DNA of 23,833 nucleotides, taken from the NCBI GenBank assembly GCA_038849555.1, contig JAWCMT010000025.1, positions 1 through 23,833 on the forward strand. Reading direction: 5' to 3'. Origin of the DNA: JAOAIV01 sp038849555. Lineage in GTDB: Archaea > Thermoproteota > Bathyarchaeia > Bathyarchaeales > Bathycorpusculaceae. A program made the translations under genes and the position numbers. The notes beneath the pieces are model-generated. The model did not search any database, was not told where the DNA came from, and saw nothing but the letters and a program-made list of their open reading frames with translations. Shown in pieces: positions 7,073-14,988 of the stretch. Position 1 is the stretch's first letter, and each line of letters begins with the position of its first letter.

Positions 7073-7170
7073 TAGATGCAGCGGATAAGACTGCAAAAAG
7101 CAACAAGCAAATCCCCACACCCAATGTCCCCTTGCTTGTTGATGACCATAATATTTAGGCGGTAGCCACC

Positions 7171-8211
7171 TTGGAGCCTCCGAAAGAAAAGAAAAGGACA
7201 CTTTCGCTACTTCTCGTAGTAGTGATTGCAGTGGCAAGCCTCACTGCAGGCGGGCTTATCGGCTATTGGACGGGCAGCACAGCCGCTTCGAATAAAATTG
7301 ATAAATTACAAAAGCAGTTGGCAACAATTCAGGAGCAAATCGATGATCTCCAAGCGAAGGCAGAAGTAGCCGGTCAAAATCAGAGCAGCATTTTGCAAAC
7401 AATTGATGCTCTGCAAAGCAGACTTTCCGAGATCCACAGCCAAATCAGTAGTCTCCAAGCAATCAATGTAACCAGCCAAAGAATCGATGAAATTATGCAA
7501 GAAGTTACTGAGCTTAGAAGTCAGCTCTTATCGCTTCAAGCGCAAATTAACAGCATCGAGCCGGCAACGAACGTAATTTACATGTTAGGCGAGAACGTTT
7601 CACTTTCCCAACTTTTCGAGCGAGTGCGAGAATCAGTTGTTGTGGTTAAAGGATTAAGACGCACCGTTGTTTGGTACGGCATCGTTTACTCGCAAGTTCA
7701 GGGTTCAGGATTTGTCTACAACTATTCAGGGCAGTTGGTGGTCTTAACAAATAATCACGTAATTGAGAACGCAGTAAACATAACAGTAACATTTACCAAT
7801 GGAAAAGTGTATTCAGCATCAGTTAAAGGCTCCAACCCAAGCAATGATTTCGCGGTGCTTATAACAAGTGCGCCGCAAAGCGAATTGAAACCTCTCACCA
7901 TGGTCAGTTCGTCAATACTTAGAGTAGGAGACCCCGTTGTGGTGGTCGGCACACCTTATGGCTTGGAGGGTTCAATGAGCAACGGCATAGTAAGCGCCCT
8001 AAACCGCACCATAACCACAGAAAGCTCGACTTTGACTAATATTATACAAACAACAGCGCCATTGAACCCAGGCAACTCTGGCGGGCCGCTTCTGAACTAT
8101 CAAGGCCAAGTAATCGGCATGGCGACGGCAATAGTTGAAGATTCACAGGGCATCGGCTTTGCAATACCTTCAGACACAATTTTGCAAGAGCTAGCGAAAA
8201 TCATGAGTTAA
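7171..8211 (+). CDS. Membrane-anchored HtrA-like serine protease without PDZ domain
   Basis: A 346-residue paralogue of the protease at 3311-4531. It has a basic N-terminus, a transmembrane helix (about 11-35), and a long coiled coil (about 41-130, heptads rich in Leu, Ile and Gln) that lifts the protease domain from the membrane. The triad is complete: His196 in TNNHVI, Asp226 in SNDFAVL and Ser303 in NPGNSGGP. The protein ends directly after the protease fold, so it lacks the PDZ domain that usually controls HtrA activity. The linker phrase LGENVSLSQL matches LGENASLAQL in the other protease, showing common ancestry. TTG at 7171 is used, with aggcggt upstream; no ATG lies near. It is divergent from the ABC operon. 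Confidence 0.9.
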   Translation: MEPPKEKKRTLSLLLVVVIAVASLTAGGLIGYWTGSTAASNKIDKLQKQLATIQEQIDDLQAKAEVAGQNQSSILQTIDALQSRLSEIHSQISSLQAINVTSQRIDEIMQEVTELRSQLLSLQAQINSIEPATNVIYMLGENVSLSQLFERVRESVVVVKGLRRTVVWYGIVYSQVQGSGFVYNYSGQLVVLTNNHVIENAVNITVTFTNGKVYSASVKGSNPSNDFAVLITSAPQSELKPLTMVSSSILRVGDPVVVVGTPYGLEGSMSNGIVSALNRTITTESSTLTNIIQTTAPLNPGNSGGPLLNYQGQVIGMATAIVEDSQGIGFAIPSDTILQELAKIMS

Positions 8212-8305
8212 ACTTGCGGCAACAGATTACCTTCAGAGGTAACGATTTCATCAGATTACAAGCATGTAAAAAGCCCGTTTTCCAGAGCCTATTGCAAACT
8301 GATAG

Positions 8306-8322
8306 CCTATAAACTATATTTA
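8306..8322 (+). promoter_or_regulatory. TATA-like region for the regulator gene
   Basis: Two overlapping TATA-like words, cctataaac and ctatattta, lie 56-72 bases before the GTG start of the winged-helix gene. This predicts transcription starting near 8335-8348 and a leader of about 30-45 bases. Confidence 0.4.
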
Positions 8323-8377
8323 CTGCTTGCTACAGTCAGTTTGACCAAAAACGGCTCGCTACAGGGGATGAGTTTAG

Positions 8378-8692
8378 GTGTCTGCTAATGCATGCAGCTT
8401 GAAATACATACTGGGCTGGCTTATAGCAGGCACCCGTGGTGGCGTAACTCGTGCCAAGATAATTCAGGTGCTACGGGAAGCACCGCAGAACGCAAACCAA
8501 TTAGCCTCTCTTCTGGCGCTGGATTATCGAACGATAAGGCATCACTTGAAGGTTCTACAGAAAAACAGACTTATAACCACTGCAGGGGAAGGTTACGGCA
8601 CCACTTACTTTCTTTCTCCGCTCCTAGAGGAAAATTACGCTGTGTTTGAGGAGATATTGAACAGAATTTGGAAAAAGGAAAAAAGGGAGTAA
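8378..8692 (+). CDS. Winged-helix (ArsR-like) transcriptional regulator
   Basis: A 104-residue DNA-binding protein. Residues about 20-80 form a winged helix: a helix RAKIIQVLRE, the helix-turn-helix NANQLASLLALDYRTIRHHLKVL with the typical LDYRTIRHHL recognition helix, and a wing around ITTAGEGYGTTY. No sensor domain is attached; a short charged helix ends the protein. Start GTG 8378 is chosen because AGGGGATGA lies about seven bases upstream. The gene is followed after 5 bases by a small membrane protein, a pairing often seen in archaea in which the membrane protein may transmit a signal to the regulator (inference). Its target might include the downstream genes or its own promoter. Confidence 0.85.
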   Translation: MSANACSLKYILGWLIAGTRGGVTRAKIIQVLREAPQNANQLASLLALDYRTIRHHLKVLQKNRLITTAGEGYGTTYFLSPLLEENYAVFEEILNRIWKKEKRE

Positions 8693-8697
8693 TGTAG

Positions 8698-9156
8698 ATG
8701 AAAACGTGTATGAATGATAAAGTAAAATTTGGTTTAACTATTGTTCTGATAGCCATGGTGGGTCTTCTTGCGGCAGCCTGGGCTATTACAGTTGAAAAGA
8801 CAGCGCCCTTACTGGAACCCAGGCCGTTTACACCGCCATATCCAAATAGCTTTAGTTTTAGAGGAGACCTGGAGATTTTTTACATAGCCAAAACAGTTAT
8901 CTCTTCAGTAAACTTGACGCTTGTAATCATCTTGCTAGGAACCTACGTTAATTTATACAGAAAGACGAAATCGGAGTTTGTTATTGGATTAATAGTGTTT
9001 GCGCTGGTTTTATTGCTCTACACAGTTGTTTCTAACCCTATCGTAATATACCTCGCAGGCTTCCGACCGTTTGGACTTGGGCCATTCGCAATGCTGCCCG
9101 ACATGTTCGCATTGCTGGCACTGGGGGTATTACTCTATCTAACTTTGAAGTACTAA
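8698..9156 (+). CDS. Four-helix integral membrane protein, co-transcribed with the regulator
   Basis: A 152-residue protein with four predicted membrane helices (about 11-31, 64-84, 94-112 and 126-150). A loop between helices 1 and 2 is rich in proline and aromatic residues (PRPFTPPYPNSF) and probably faces outward. No catalytic motif is seen and I do not recognise the family. It begins 5 bases after the winged-helix gene, so the two form an operon. An in-frame ATG four codons downstream is an alternative start. It could act as a membrane partner of the regulator. Confidence 0.75.
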   Translation: MKTCMNDKVKFGLTIVLIAMVGLLAAAWAITVEKTAPLLEPRPFTPPYPNSFSFRGDLEIFYIAKTVISSVNLTLVIILLGTYVNLYRKTKSEFVIGLIVFALVLLLYTVVSNPIVIYLAGFRPFGLGPFAMLPDMFALLALGVLLYLTLKY

Positions 9157-9217
9157 AAGCGACTATTAAGCTCATAAAAAAAGTTAGCGCTTAAATTAAC
9201 ACGTGGAAATGAAACAA

Positions 9218-9225
9218 TTTTAAAT
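9218..9225 (+). promoter_or_regulatory. TATA-like box for the 69-residue protein gene
   Basis: ttttaaat lies 37-44 bases before the ATG at 9262, at the right distance for an archaeal TATA box with a leader of about 15 bases containing GAGG (9250-9253). Confidence 0.4.
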
Positions 9226-9261
9226 CTAAAAGGCCTAAAAATAAACAGCGAGGAAACTGTT

Positions 9262-9471
9262 ATGAGCGAGAATAATGTTTTGGTGTCGATAACGGCAAGC
9301 CGAGAGAAGGACGAAATCGTTTACCGTGTCGAATGCGCCAGCAACCTAACAGAAGAAGAATTTGAGTATTACTTGAGCGAGATAATCAAGGGTTTATGCA
9401 AGTGGAAAAAGTCCGTTTGCGAAGACAGTATTAGAAACTTTAGCGGTAAAATCAAATTAAAGAAAAAATAA
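9262..9471 (+). CDS. Small hypothetical protein
   Basis: A 69-residue soluble protein, mixed strand and helix: VLVSITASREKDEIVYRV suggests two strands, then TEEEFEYYLSEIIKGL a helix, ending in a lysine-rich tail. Two cysteines are present, but no metal-binding pattern. GAGG eight bases before the ATG and a TATA-like box support real expression. I do not recognise the family, and neither neighbour suggests a role. Confidence 0.6.
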   Translation: MSENNVLVSITASREKDEIVYRVECASNLTEEEFEYYLSEIIKGLCKWKKSVCEDSIRNFSGKIKLKKK

Positions 9472-9557
9472 AGACATACAGGCCTAATGCTGGCAATTGA
9501 GAATAAAGCCCGAAGACGCGAAAATCGCCTAACCCTATTAACGGAGTAAAAACAGGA

Positions 9558-10796
9558 ATGAAGCGAACCGCCGTTTTATCTATAGTGCTTATACTGCTGA
9601 TCTTAGCGGCGCTATTCTTTGTTTCACACTCCATATCAAGCAATAACAAAGCGGTGCCCACGGACTTTTATGTTGGGGTTACCTTTTGCGGCAACACTAC
9701 CGCGGAAGCTAAATTGTTAATCGACAAGGTAAAGGGTTACACGAACCTTTTTGTTCTGCAATCATGGCCTATAAGCAACAACGAAACCGCTACAACTGAA
9801 ATCTGCGACTACGCCGTGGCAGCGGGGCTGAATATCATTGTTAATTTAGGCATTAATTGGAGCTACAGCAGAGTTTGGACCTGGCAGTTTCCTTGGCTAG
9901 AAGCAGCCAAACAACGATACGGCGAACGATTTCTAGGCGCATATTACGATGACGAGCCAGCGGGAAATCAGCTTGACTACAACTGGTTCAATTTCTTCCT
10001 CAATTATTCAAACTACTTTAAGGGAAGACCGCATGTTTCGCTTTTGCATGAGATTTTCTCGGATTTAGAAGATAAAATGGCGAATGTAACCATGCATGAG
10101 CCAAAGGACTATGACACGGAAGCAGCATGGTTTCAAATGCTGTTCGAGCATAATGACGGCTTGAACTCTTTGAAGAAAGCAGGAATTAAGACGTTCACCT
10201 CGGATTACGTGCTCTACTGGTTTGATTACTTAGGCGGATACAACGTTATCCTTGCCCAGTTCGGCTGGAACAACAGTTACATGCAGGACATAGCGCTTGT
10301 CAGAGGCGCCGCGCATATGCAGAACAAATCTTGGGGCGCAATAATCACTTGGAAATATACAGAGCCGCCTTACTTGGACAGCGGCGAAGAGATCTTTAAG
10401 CAGATGCTTACGGCTTACGAAGCGGGCGCCGAGTATGTGGTGATATTCAATTACCCGCAGATAGAAGGCAACCCTTACGGAGCACTTAAAAGCGAACATT
10501 TTGAGGCTCTGGAGAAATTATGGACTGAAGTAACGAAAAAACCCAGAAACCCAAATTCAGGGCATGCAGACGCGGTGCTTGTTTTGCCGAGAAACTACGG
10601 GTGGGGAATGCGCCATCCAGAAGATTGGATTTGGGGCTTCTGGGGACCCGACGCCAAGTCGTCATTGATATGGGAAAACTCGCGTAAACTCCTTGCGCAG
10701 TATAGCACACGCTTAGACATAGTCTATGAGGACCCTGCGTTTACTGTGGAAGGCAAGTATCCACTAATTTATTATTGGAACCAGACAATAAATTAA
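9558..10796 (+). CDS. Membrane-anchored extracellular TIM-barrel (glycoside hydrolase-like) protein
   Basis: A 412-residue protein. A signal anchor (KR then hydrophobic 5-23) is followed by a short linker and a domain of alternating strands and helices: FYVGVTF, TNLFVLQSW, LNIIVNLGIN, FLGAYYDDEP, HVSLLHEIF, IKTFTSDYVLYW, VILAQFGW, WGAIITWKY and YVVIFNYP. This order of hydrophobic strands fits an eight-stranded TIM barrel as in glycoside hydrolases. The acidic cluster Asp131-Asp132-Glu133 after strand 4 is at a classical catalytic position. Aromatic residues are plentiful, as expected for sugar binding. Several N-x-S/T sequons fit an external location. I cannot assign a GH family, and no carbohydrate transport genes are adjacent. 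The fold is inferred. Confidence 0.65.
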   Translation: MKRTAVLSIVLILLILAALFFVSHSISSNNKAVPTDFYVGVTFCGNTTAEAKLLIDKVKGYTNLFVLQSWPISNNETATTEICDYAVAAGLNIIVNLGINWSYSRVWTWQFPWLEAAKQRYGERFLGAYYDDEPAGNQLDYNWFNFFLNYSNYFKGRPHVSLLHEIFSDLEDKMANVTMHEPKDYDTEAAWFQMLFEHNDGLNSLKKAGIKTFTSDYVLYWFDYLGGYNVILAQFGWNNSYMQDIALVRGAAHMQNKSWGAIITWKYTEPPYLDSGEEIFKQMLTAYEAGAEYVVIFNYPQIEGNPYGALKSEHFEALEKLWTEVTKKPRNPNSGHADAVLVLPRNYGWGMRHPEDWIWGFWGPDAKSSLIWENSRKLLAQYSTRLDIVYEDPAFTVEGKYPLIYYWNQTIN

Positions 10797-10873
10797 AGGG
10801 TAATTTATGTTGCTTTTTGTGTTCTCTGCATAAAACACTTTCTAACAAAGCGTGAAAATGCAGCATGACAGCG

Positions 10874-11944
10874 TTATTCTTTACTCAATAGGTAGGGCCC
10901 ATCCGTGAGTTTCTGCACGCCATCTTTGCATAGCAGCACTGTGTCTTCTATACGGATTCCACCATAGCCAACAATGTAGATGCCAGGCTCCACCGTGAAA
11001 ACGTTGCCATCCGTCAGCACTTCTTTGCTGTAAGGGCCCAAAACAGGCGGCTCATGCACTTCTAAGCCTACACCGTGCCCAAGATTATGCACGAAGTGGT
11101 CGCCGTAGCCAGCCTCTGCAATTATGTTCCTCGCTGCTGCATCCACAGCCCTTGCTTTAACGTTCAGCTTTACAGCTTCAAGCGCTTTATCCTGCGCTCT
11201 CTTCGCCGTATCGTAAAGCTTCTTCTGCTTGTCTGTTGGTTTCCCCGCCACCAAAGTGCGCGTCATGTCAGAGTGATAGTGCTTGTAGGTAGCGCCAATG
11301 TCCACAACCACTAAATCGCCGTTGCGAATTTCTCTATCAGAGCATCCGCCATGCGGGAATGCAGAATACAAGCCGGAAGCCACTATCGTCTCGAACGCCG
11401 TGCCGTAAGAGCCCTTCTTTCGCATGGCATATTCGATTTCAGCCGCCACCTCATACTCCTTCATGCCGGCAGCCAATGTCTCGTAAGCCACCTGCATGCC
11501 TTCGCTTGTCAGCGCCGCTGCTTTGCGCATAAGCTCGATTTCCTGTGCATCTTTTACTTTGCGAAGAGCAGAAACAATGTTGCCTTGAACTTTAAGTCTT
11601 GTTGTGCTCCTCACTTTTTTGGTGAGCGCTCGCCAACTGTCTATGCTGGCGGCGTCTAAGGCGAGAGTTTTAATTTTAAGCGCCTTAACCTGCGCGGCGA
11701 TGCCCTCCAGCAAGTCGCCACTGCGCTTTACCAATACTACTGCGAAGGCTTTTCCTTCAGCTTTCGCTTGCTCATAGTTAACGTTATAAACGTAAAGTGT
11801 AGGCTCGCCCTCTTTGGATATCAGCAAAGCGCTTGCGCCAGAAAAACCCGTAAAGTAAATCAGGTTAGCTTGGTTAAAAATTAGGAAGCCATCAAATTTT
11901 CCATCCTTAAAGGCTGCTTGCTTTAAAGAAGCAATTCTGTCCAA
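10874..11944 (-). CDS. M24-family metallopeptidase (Xaa-Pro dipeptidase/aminopeptidase)
   Basis: A 356-residue cytoplasmic enzyme that removes dipeptides or residues N-terminal to proline in peptide turnover. An N-terminal creatinase-like domain (about 1-125) is followed by the pita-bread catalytic domain. The five metal ligands are visible: Asp215 in VVDIG, Asp226 in HSDMTRT, His290 in LGHGVGL, Glu319 in VEPGIY and Glu333 in RIEDT. They bind two Co, Mn or Zn ions. The size matches archaeal prolidases. The start is a TTG at 11944 with GGCGGAT five bases upstream; no ATG is near the expected N-terminus. It stands 50 bases downstream of the moaD-like gene on the same strand and may be co-transcribed. 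Confidence 0.92.
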   Translation of the reverse strand: MDRIASLKQAAFKDGKFDGFLIFNQANLIYFTGFSGASALLISKEGEPTLYVYNVNYEQAKAEGKAFAVVLVKRSGDLLEGIAAQVKALKIKTLALDAASIDSWRALTKKVRSTTRLKVQGNIVSALRKVKDAQEIELMRKAAALTSEGMQVAYETLAAGMKEYEVAAEIEYAMRKKGSYGTAFETIVASGLYSAFPHGGCSDREIRNGDLVVVDIGATYKHYHSDMTRTLVAGKPTDKQKKLYDTAKRAQDKALEAVKLNVKARAVDAAARNIIAEAGYGDHFVHNLGHGVGLEVHEPPVLGPYSKEVLTDGNVFTVEPGIYIVGYGGIRIEDTVLLCKDGVQKLTDGPYLLSKE

Positions 11945-11994
11945 GAATATCCGCCTGAGAGAGATTAAGCTGCCGCTAGCTTTAATGGTTTCGC

Positions 11995-12285
11995 TTACCC
12001 GCCAGTGACGACCGGCATCAAAACGACGCGGTCGCCATCGTTAAGTTTGGTTTCTATCCCCTCAAGTTGATTAAGCAATAAGCCATTGACTGATAATATA
12101 TGATGCGGTTTTAAATCAAGGCCTTTAGGTTCATAAACAGCCTTCTTGAAGGGTTCGCCGTACTTTTCAGCAAGCAAAGTCAGCAGGTCACGTACTGAGG
12201 CGCCGCTTTTTAGTTCAATCTGCTCTGCTTGTTTTAAGCCTAATGTTTGTTTAATGCTGCCTAAATAGTCAACGGTCACTTTCAC
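11995..12285 (-). CDS. MoaD/ThiS-family ubiquitin-like sulfur carrier
   Basis: A 96-residue beta-grasp protein ending in the Gly-Gly that is adenylated and thiocarboxylated in this family (VVTGG). Central features are VRDLLTLLAEKYG, ILSVNGLLLNQL and LNDGDRVVLMPVV, the classic MoaD/ThiS pattern. MoaD proteins give sulfur to form the dithiolene of molybdopterin, here probably for the tungstopterin of the adjacent AOR. I set the start at GTG 12285: GGAGGG lies six bases upstream and the family begins about MKVTV. The 24 codons upstream in frame are non-conserved and overlap the promoter. It is divergent from the AOR operon. A role in tRNA thiolation or a small-modifier (SAMP-like) role is possible instead. 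Confidence 0.88.
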   Translation of the reverse strand: MKVTVDYLGSIKQTLGLKQAEQIELKSGASVRDLLTLLAEKYGEPFKKAVYEPKGLDLKPHHILSVNGLLLNQLEGIETKLNDGDRVVLMPVVTGG

Positions 12286-12326
12286 AGGTAACCCTCCGAA
12301 TACTCTGAATATTACATGCGCCCAAG

Positions 12327-12340
12327 ATATTATATAATTG
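12327..12340 (-). promoter_or_regulatory. TATA box for the moaD-like gene
   Basis: On the minus strand caattatataata lies 42-55 bases before the GTG at 12285. This is a strong archaeal TATA box with an expected transcript start near 12308 and a leader of about 20 bases containing the GGAGGG site. Confidence 0.5.
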
Positions 12341-12452
12341 TTTCTTAACCAGAACAAAGCTTCGCAACATGCATTTTAGCTTAAAAAATGTTTACACTGA
12401 AATTAATTTTGATGTGATTATACATTGGTTTCCAGCACAGGAAGCCATTAGA

Positions 12453-12460
12453 TTAATATA
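12453..12460 (+). promoter_or_regulatory. TATA-like box for the AOR operon
   Basis: ttaatata lies 50-57 bases before the AOR ATG. It predicts transcription from about 12484, just ahead of a ggag at 12495-12498. A second weak candidate, cctataac at 12482, would give a nearly leaderless message. Confidence 0.35.
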
Positions 12461-12509
12461 CCCTCTATTGAAGCATATACGCCTATAACACTATGGAGAA
12501 ACGAATTAA

Positions 12510-14372
12510 ATGTTCGCTTACGCAGGAAAAATTTTGCGTGTTGATCTAACTACGGGCAAAGTTTCTACGGAACCATTAAGCGAAGAGTTGGCAAAGAACT
12601 ACATTGGCGGCATAGGACTCGGCATCCGCTTATTAATGGACAACTCGAAGCCTGGCACTGATCCGTTCAGCCCAGATAACCCGCTTATTTACCTCACAGG
12701 CCCGCTCAGCGGCACGATGGGCCCCACAGCAGGAAACGGCTACGCAGTTGTTTCAAAATCACCTGCAACCGGCGGTGTCGGCGAAGCGAAAGCGCACGGC
12801 TTCTTCGGTGCCGAACTCAAACGGGCAGGATATGACGCTGTTATTATAACTGGCAAGGCAGATAAGCTGTCTTATCTATGGATTGACGACGACAAAGTTG
12901 AACTGAGAAACGCTGAACACTTGAGGGGAAAGTCGCCCTATCAAACGGACGTGGCAATTAAAGAGGAACTCGGAGACTATTACATTCGAGTGTCCGCAAT
13001 CGGCGAAGCCGGCGAGAAACTGAGCCGCATCGCTTGCATAATAAACGATGAATTCCGCGCCATCGGAAGAACAGGCTTGGGCGCCGTCATGGGCTCAAAA
13101 AACCTGAAAGCCGTGGCTGTCCGAGGAACCCACGATGTCAACGTAGCCAACTTGGAAGGCTTCAAGGAATTCGTAAAGATGATACATGAACGCATGAAAG
13201 GCCCAGCCACGAAGAAGTACAAGACGCTTGGAACGCCGGAGAACGTCTTGGTTTTGAATTCGCTGTCGGCTTTGGCGACAAGAAACTTTACTAACGCCCA
13301 ATTTGAAGGCGCTGAAAAAGTAAGCGGCGAATACTTGAATGAGCATTACGTTAAAAAGATTGTGGGCTGTGCAACTTGCGGCATGCGTTGCGACCATATC
13401 GCTGCGGTGTCAGAAGGACCCTACAAAGGCGCAATTTCAAGATTAGAGTTCGAGTGTTTATGGTCTATGGGCCCCTTGTGCGGTATTGACCGGCTTGATG
13501 CAATAATAGAGGCTATGAAGATTGTGAACGAGTACGGCATGGACGGCATATCCATAGGCGTAGTCGTCGCTTTTGCCATGGACTGCTACGAGCATGGCAT
13601 ATTAACAAAGGAGCAGACAGAAGGAATAGACCTGCGCTTCGGAAATGCTGAAGCACTAATTGCAATTATCCATAAAATAGGCAAACGCGAGGGATGGCTT
13701 GGCAATGCGCTCGCCGAAGGTGTCGCCAGAGCCGCTGAGATAATCGGCGGAGACGCCTACAAATACGCTTGTCACATTAAAGGCTTGGAGTTACCAGGCT
13801 ACGACCTGCGAACGTTGAAGACAGCAGCGCTTGGTTTCAGTGTCTCGTTCCGCGGTGCTTGCCACCTTAGAAACGGAGCCTATGCACCTGACGTGAAGGG
13901 TAAAGTGAACCGCTTCAAGATTGAGAAGGGCAGGGGCAAAATGATTGTGGGTGACGGTAACCTATACAACATTATTGATTCGCTAATAGTTTGCAAGTTC
14001 TCAAGAGGCACATACTACGACGGCTTGAAAGATTTGGCGAACTATTACACTTTAGCCACGGGCATTCCAATGACTGCGGAGGAACTGGATAAAGCTGGTG
14101 AAAGAATAGAAAACCTCGCAAGACTCTTTAACATCCGCGAAGGAAAAGGCACAAGAAAATACGATACCTTACCATGGAAGATAATGAACGTACCCGTACC
14201 CGACGAGGGACCTGCCAAAGGCGCTGTTGTCAGCGAAGAAGAATTCCAACTGGGATTAGACGACTACTATGAGGCAAGAGGCTGGACTAAAGACGGCGTA
14301 CCAACCATTGAAAAGCTTAACGCGCTTGGCCTTGGCGAATACGCCTACATAGTGCAAGGAGGCAAAGCTTAA
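12510..14372 (+). CDS. aor: Tungsten-dependent aldehyde:ferredoxin oxidoreductase, large subunit
   Basis: A 620-residue enzyme that oxidises aldehydes to acids (or reduces acids) using tungstobispterin and one [4Fe-4S] cluster. The N-terminal domain (about 1-205) has GKILRVDLTTG and RTGLGAVMGSKNLKA, which bind the pterins. The cluster ligands are Cys287, Cys290 and Cys294 in CATCGMRC and Cys495 in SLIVCKFSRG. Glu313 and His452 fall where the Pyrococcus enzyme has its proposed catalytic pair. Its stop overlaps the start of a four-cluster ferredoxin gene by one base (TAATG), indicating a two-subunit enzyme like AorAB or WOR5 types. Divergent moaD could supply the cofactor. The substrate is unknown; peptide-fermentation aldehydes are common for the family. 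Confidence 0.95.
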   Translation: MFAYAGKILRVDLTTGKVSTEPLSEELAKNYIGGIGLGIRLLMDNSKPGTDPFSPDNPLIYLTGPLSGTMGPTAGNGYAVVSKSPATGGVGEAKAHGFFGAELKRAGYDAVIITGKADKLSYLWIDDDKVELRNAEHLRGKSPYQTDVAIKEELGDYYIRVSAIGEAGEKLSRIACIINDEFRAIGRTGLGAVMGSKNLKAVAVRGTHDVNVANLEGFKEFVKMIHERMKGPATKKYKTLGTPENVLVLNSLSALATRNFTNAQFEGAEKVSGEYLNEHYVKKIVGCATCGMRCDHIAAVSEGPYKGAISRLEFECLWSMGPLCGIDRLDAIIEAMKIVNEYGMDGISIGVVVAFAMDCYEHGILTKEQTEGIDLRFGNAEALIAIIHKIGKREGWLGNALAEGVARAAEIIGGDAYKYACHIKGLELPGYDLRTLKTAALGFSVSFRGACHLRNGAYAPDVKGKVNRFKIEKGRGKMIVGDGNLYNIIDSLIVCKFSRGTYYDGLKDLANYYTLATGIPMTAEELDKAGERIENLARLFNIREGKGTRKYDTLPWKIMNVPVPDEGPAKGAVVSEEEFQLGLDDYYEARGWTKDGVPTIEKLNALGLGEYAYIVQGGKA

Positions 14373-14884
14373 TGGTGAGACCACAAGACAGAAAATTCGT
14401 CAGCGCAGACCCAGAAAAATGCATAGGCTGCACAGTCTGCGAATACGCATGCTCAATGACAAAGGAGAAAACATATAACCCGACGAAGGCAAGAATACGC
14501 GCCCTGCGTCTTGGCCCACTTGTAAACTTGGCCATAACTTGCAGGCACTGCGAAGACCCAGCATGCGTCGCCGCTTGCCCACGAAACGCACTGTCCCAAG
14601 AAGAAAACACAGGAATAATAATAGTCGACGAGGAAGCATGCGACGGCTGCGCTTGGTGCATTAGCGCCTGCCAATTTGGCGCCATGATGATGCACCCGGA
14701 GAAAAAAGTTGTGTTTACTTGCGATAGTTGCAAAAATGAGCCTGACGGCCCGCAATGCGTAAAGTGGTGTCCTGAAGAAGCCTTAACATTTGTTACGAGC
14801 GATGTGTTGGCGCAGAAGGCAAGGATCAGCGCTGTGAAGAATCTATTCCAAGAAGCAAAAGAGAAGAAAGCAGAAAGCAAATAA
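14372..14884 (+). CDS. Four-[4Fe-4S] ferredoxin-like electron-transfer subunit of AOR
   Basis: A 170-residue polyferredoxin with sixteen cysteines in four groups: 17/20/23/27, 57/60/65/69, 90/93/96/100 and 117/120/129/133. These can bind four [4Fe-4S] clusters in the arrangement of DMSO-reductase-B, HycB and CooF type subunits. Coupled by a one-base overlap to the AOR large subunit, it would carry electrons between the tungsten site and soluble ferredoxin or another partner. There is no signal peptide, so it is cytoplasmic. It is the last gene of the operon, with a hairpin terminator directly after. A third, flavin-containing subunit known from some bacterial AORs is not present here. Confidence 0.93.
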   Translation: MVRPQDRKFVSADPEKCIGCTVCEYACSMTKEKTYNPTKARIRALRLGPLVNLAITCRHCEDPACVAACPRNALSQEENTGIIIVDEEACDGCAWCISACQFGAMMMHPEKKVVFTCDSCKNEPDGPQCVKWCPEEALTFVTSDVLAQKARISAVKNLFQEAKEKKAESK

Positions 14885-14892
14885 CAATAGCT

Positions 14893-14937
14893 GCCGATGG
14901 TCTTTAGGCTACAACGACCATTGGCGCATCCATTTTT
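14893..14937 (+). terminator. Hairpin plus T-tract terminator of the AOR operon
   Basis: GCCGATGGTC (14893-14902) pairs with GACCATTGGC (14916-14925), ten pairs with one G-U, around a 13-base loop. A run of six Ts (14932-14937) and further T-rich sequence follow. It begins 9 bases after the ferredoxin stop. Confidence 0.7.
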
Positions 14938-14988
14938 TATTTACTCAATAATTGTTTTTCTTTTCAATTGGCCCATTCGGCGCAGTGA

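Larger units (their letters stand above)
6763..7170. other. Divergent promoter region between the ABC operon and the second HtrA gene
   Basis: This 408-base stretch has no credible gene. It must hold promoters for both flanking transcripts. For the permease, a minus-strand TATA-like tttttta lies near 6816-6822. The distinctive content is a 17-18-base inverted repeat with an 88-base spacer and a small hairpin (both listed separately). The part from about 6950 to 7070 is AT-rich. Confidence 0.6.

Noticed and set aside
8368..8388. Six-codon ATG frame just upstream of and overlapping the regulator start
   Set aside because: The ATG is part of the Shine-Dalgarno stretch AGGGGATGA for GTG 8378, so an upstream peptide is unlikely.
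14317..14880. Minus-strand frame of 187 codons opposite the ferredoxin subunit
   Set aside because: Sixteen ordered cysteines on the plus strand prove the coding strand; the antisense frame is a by-product.
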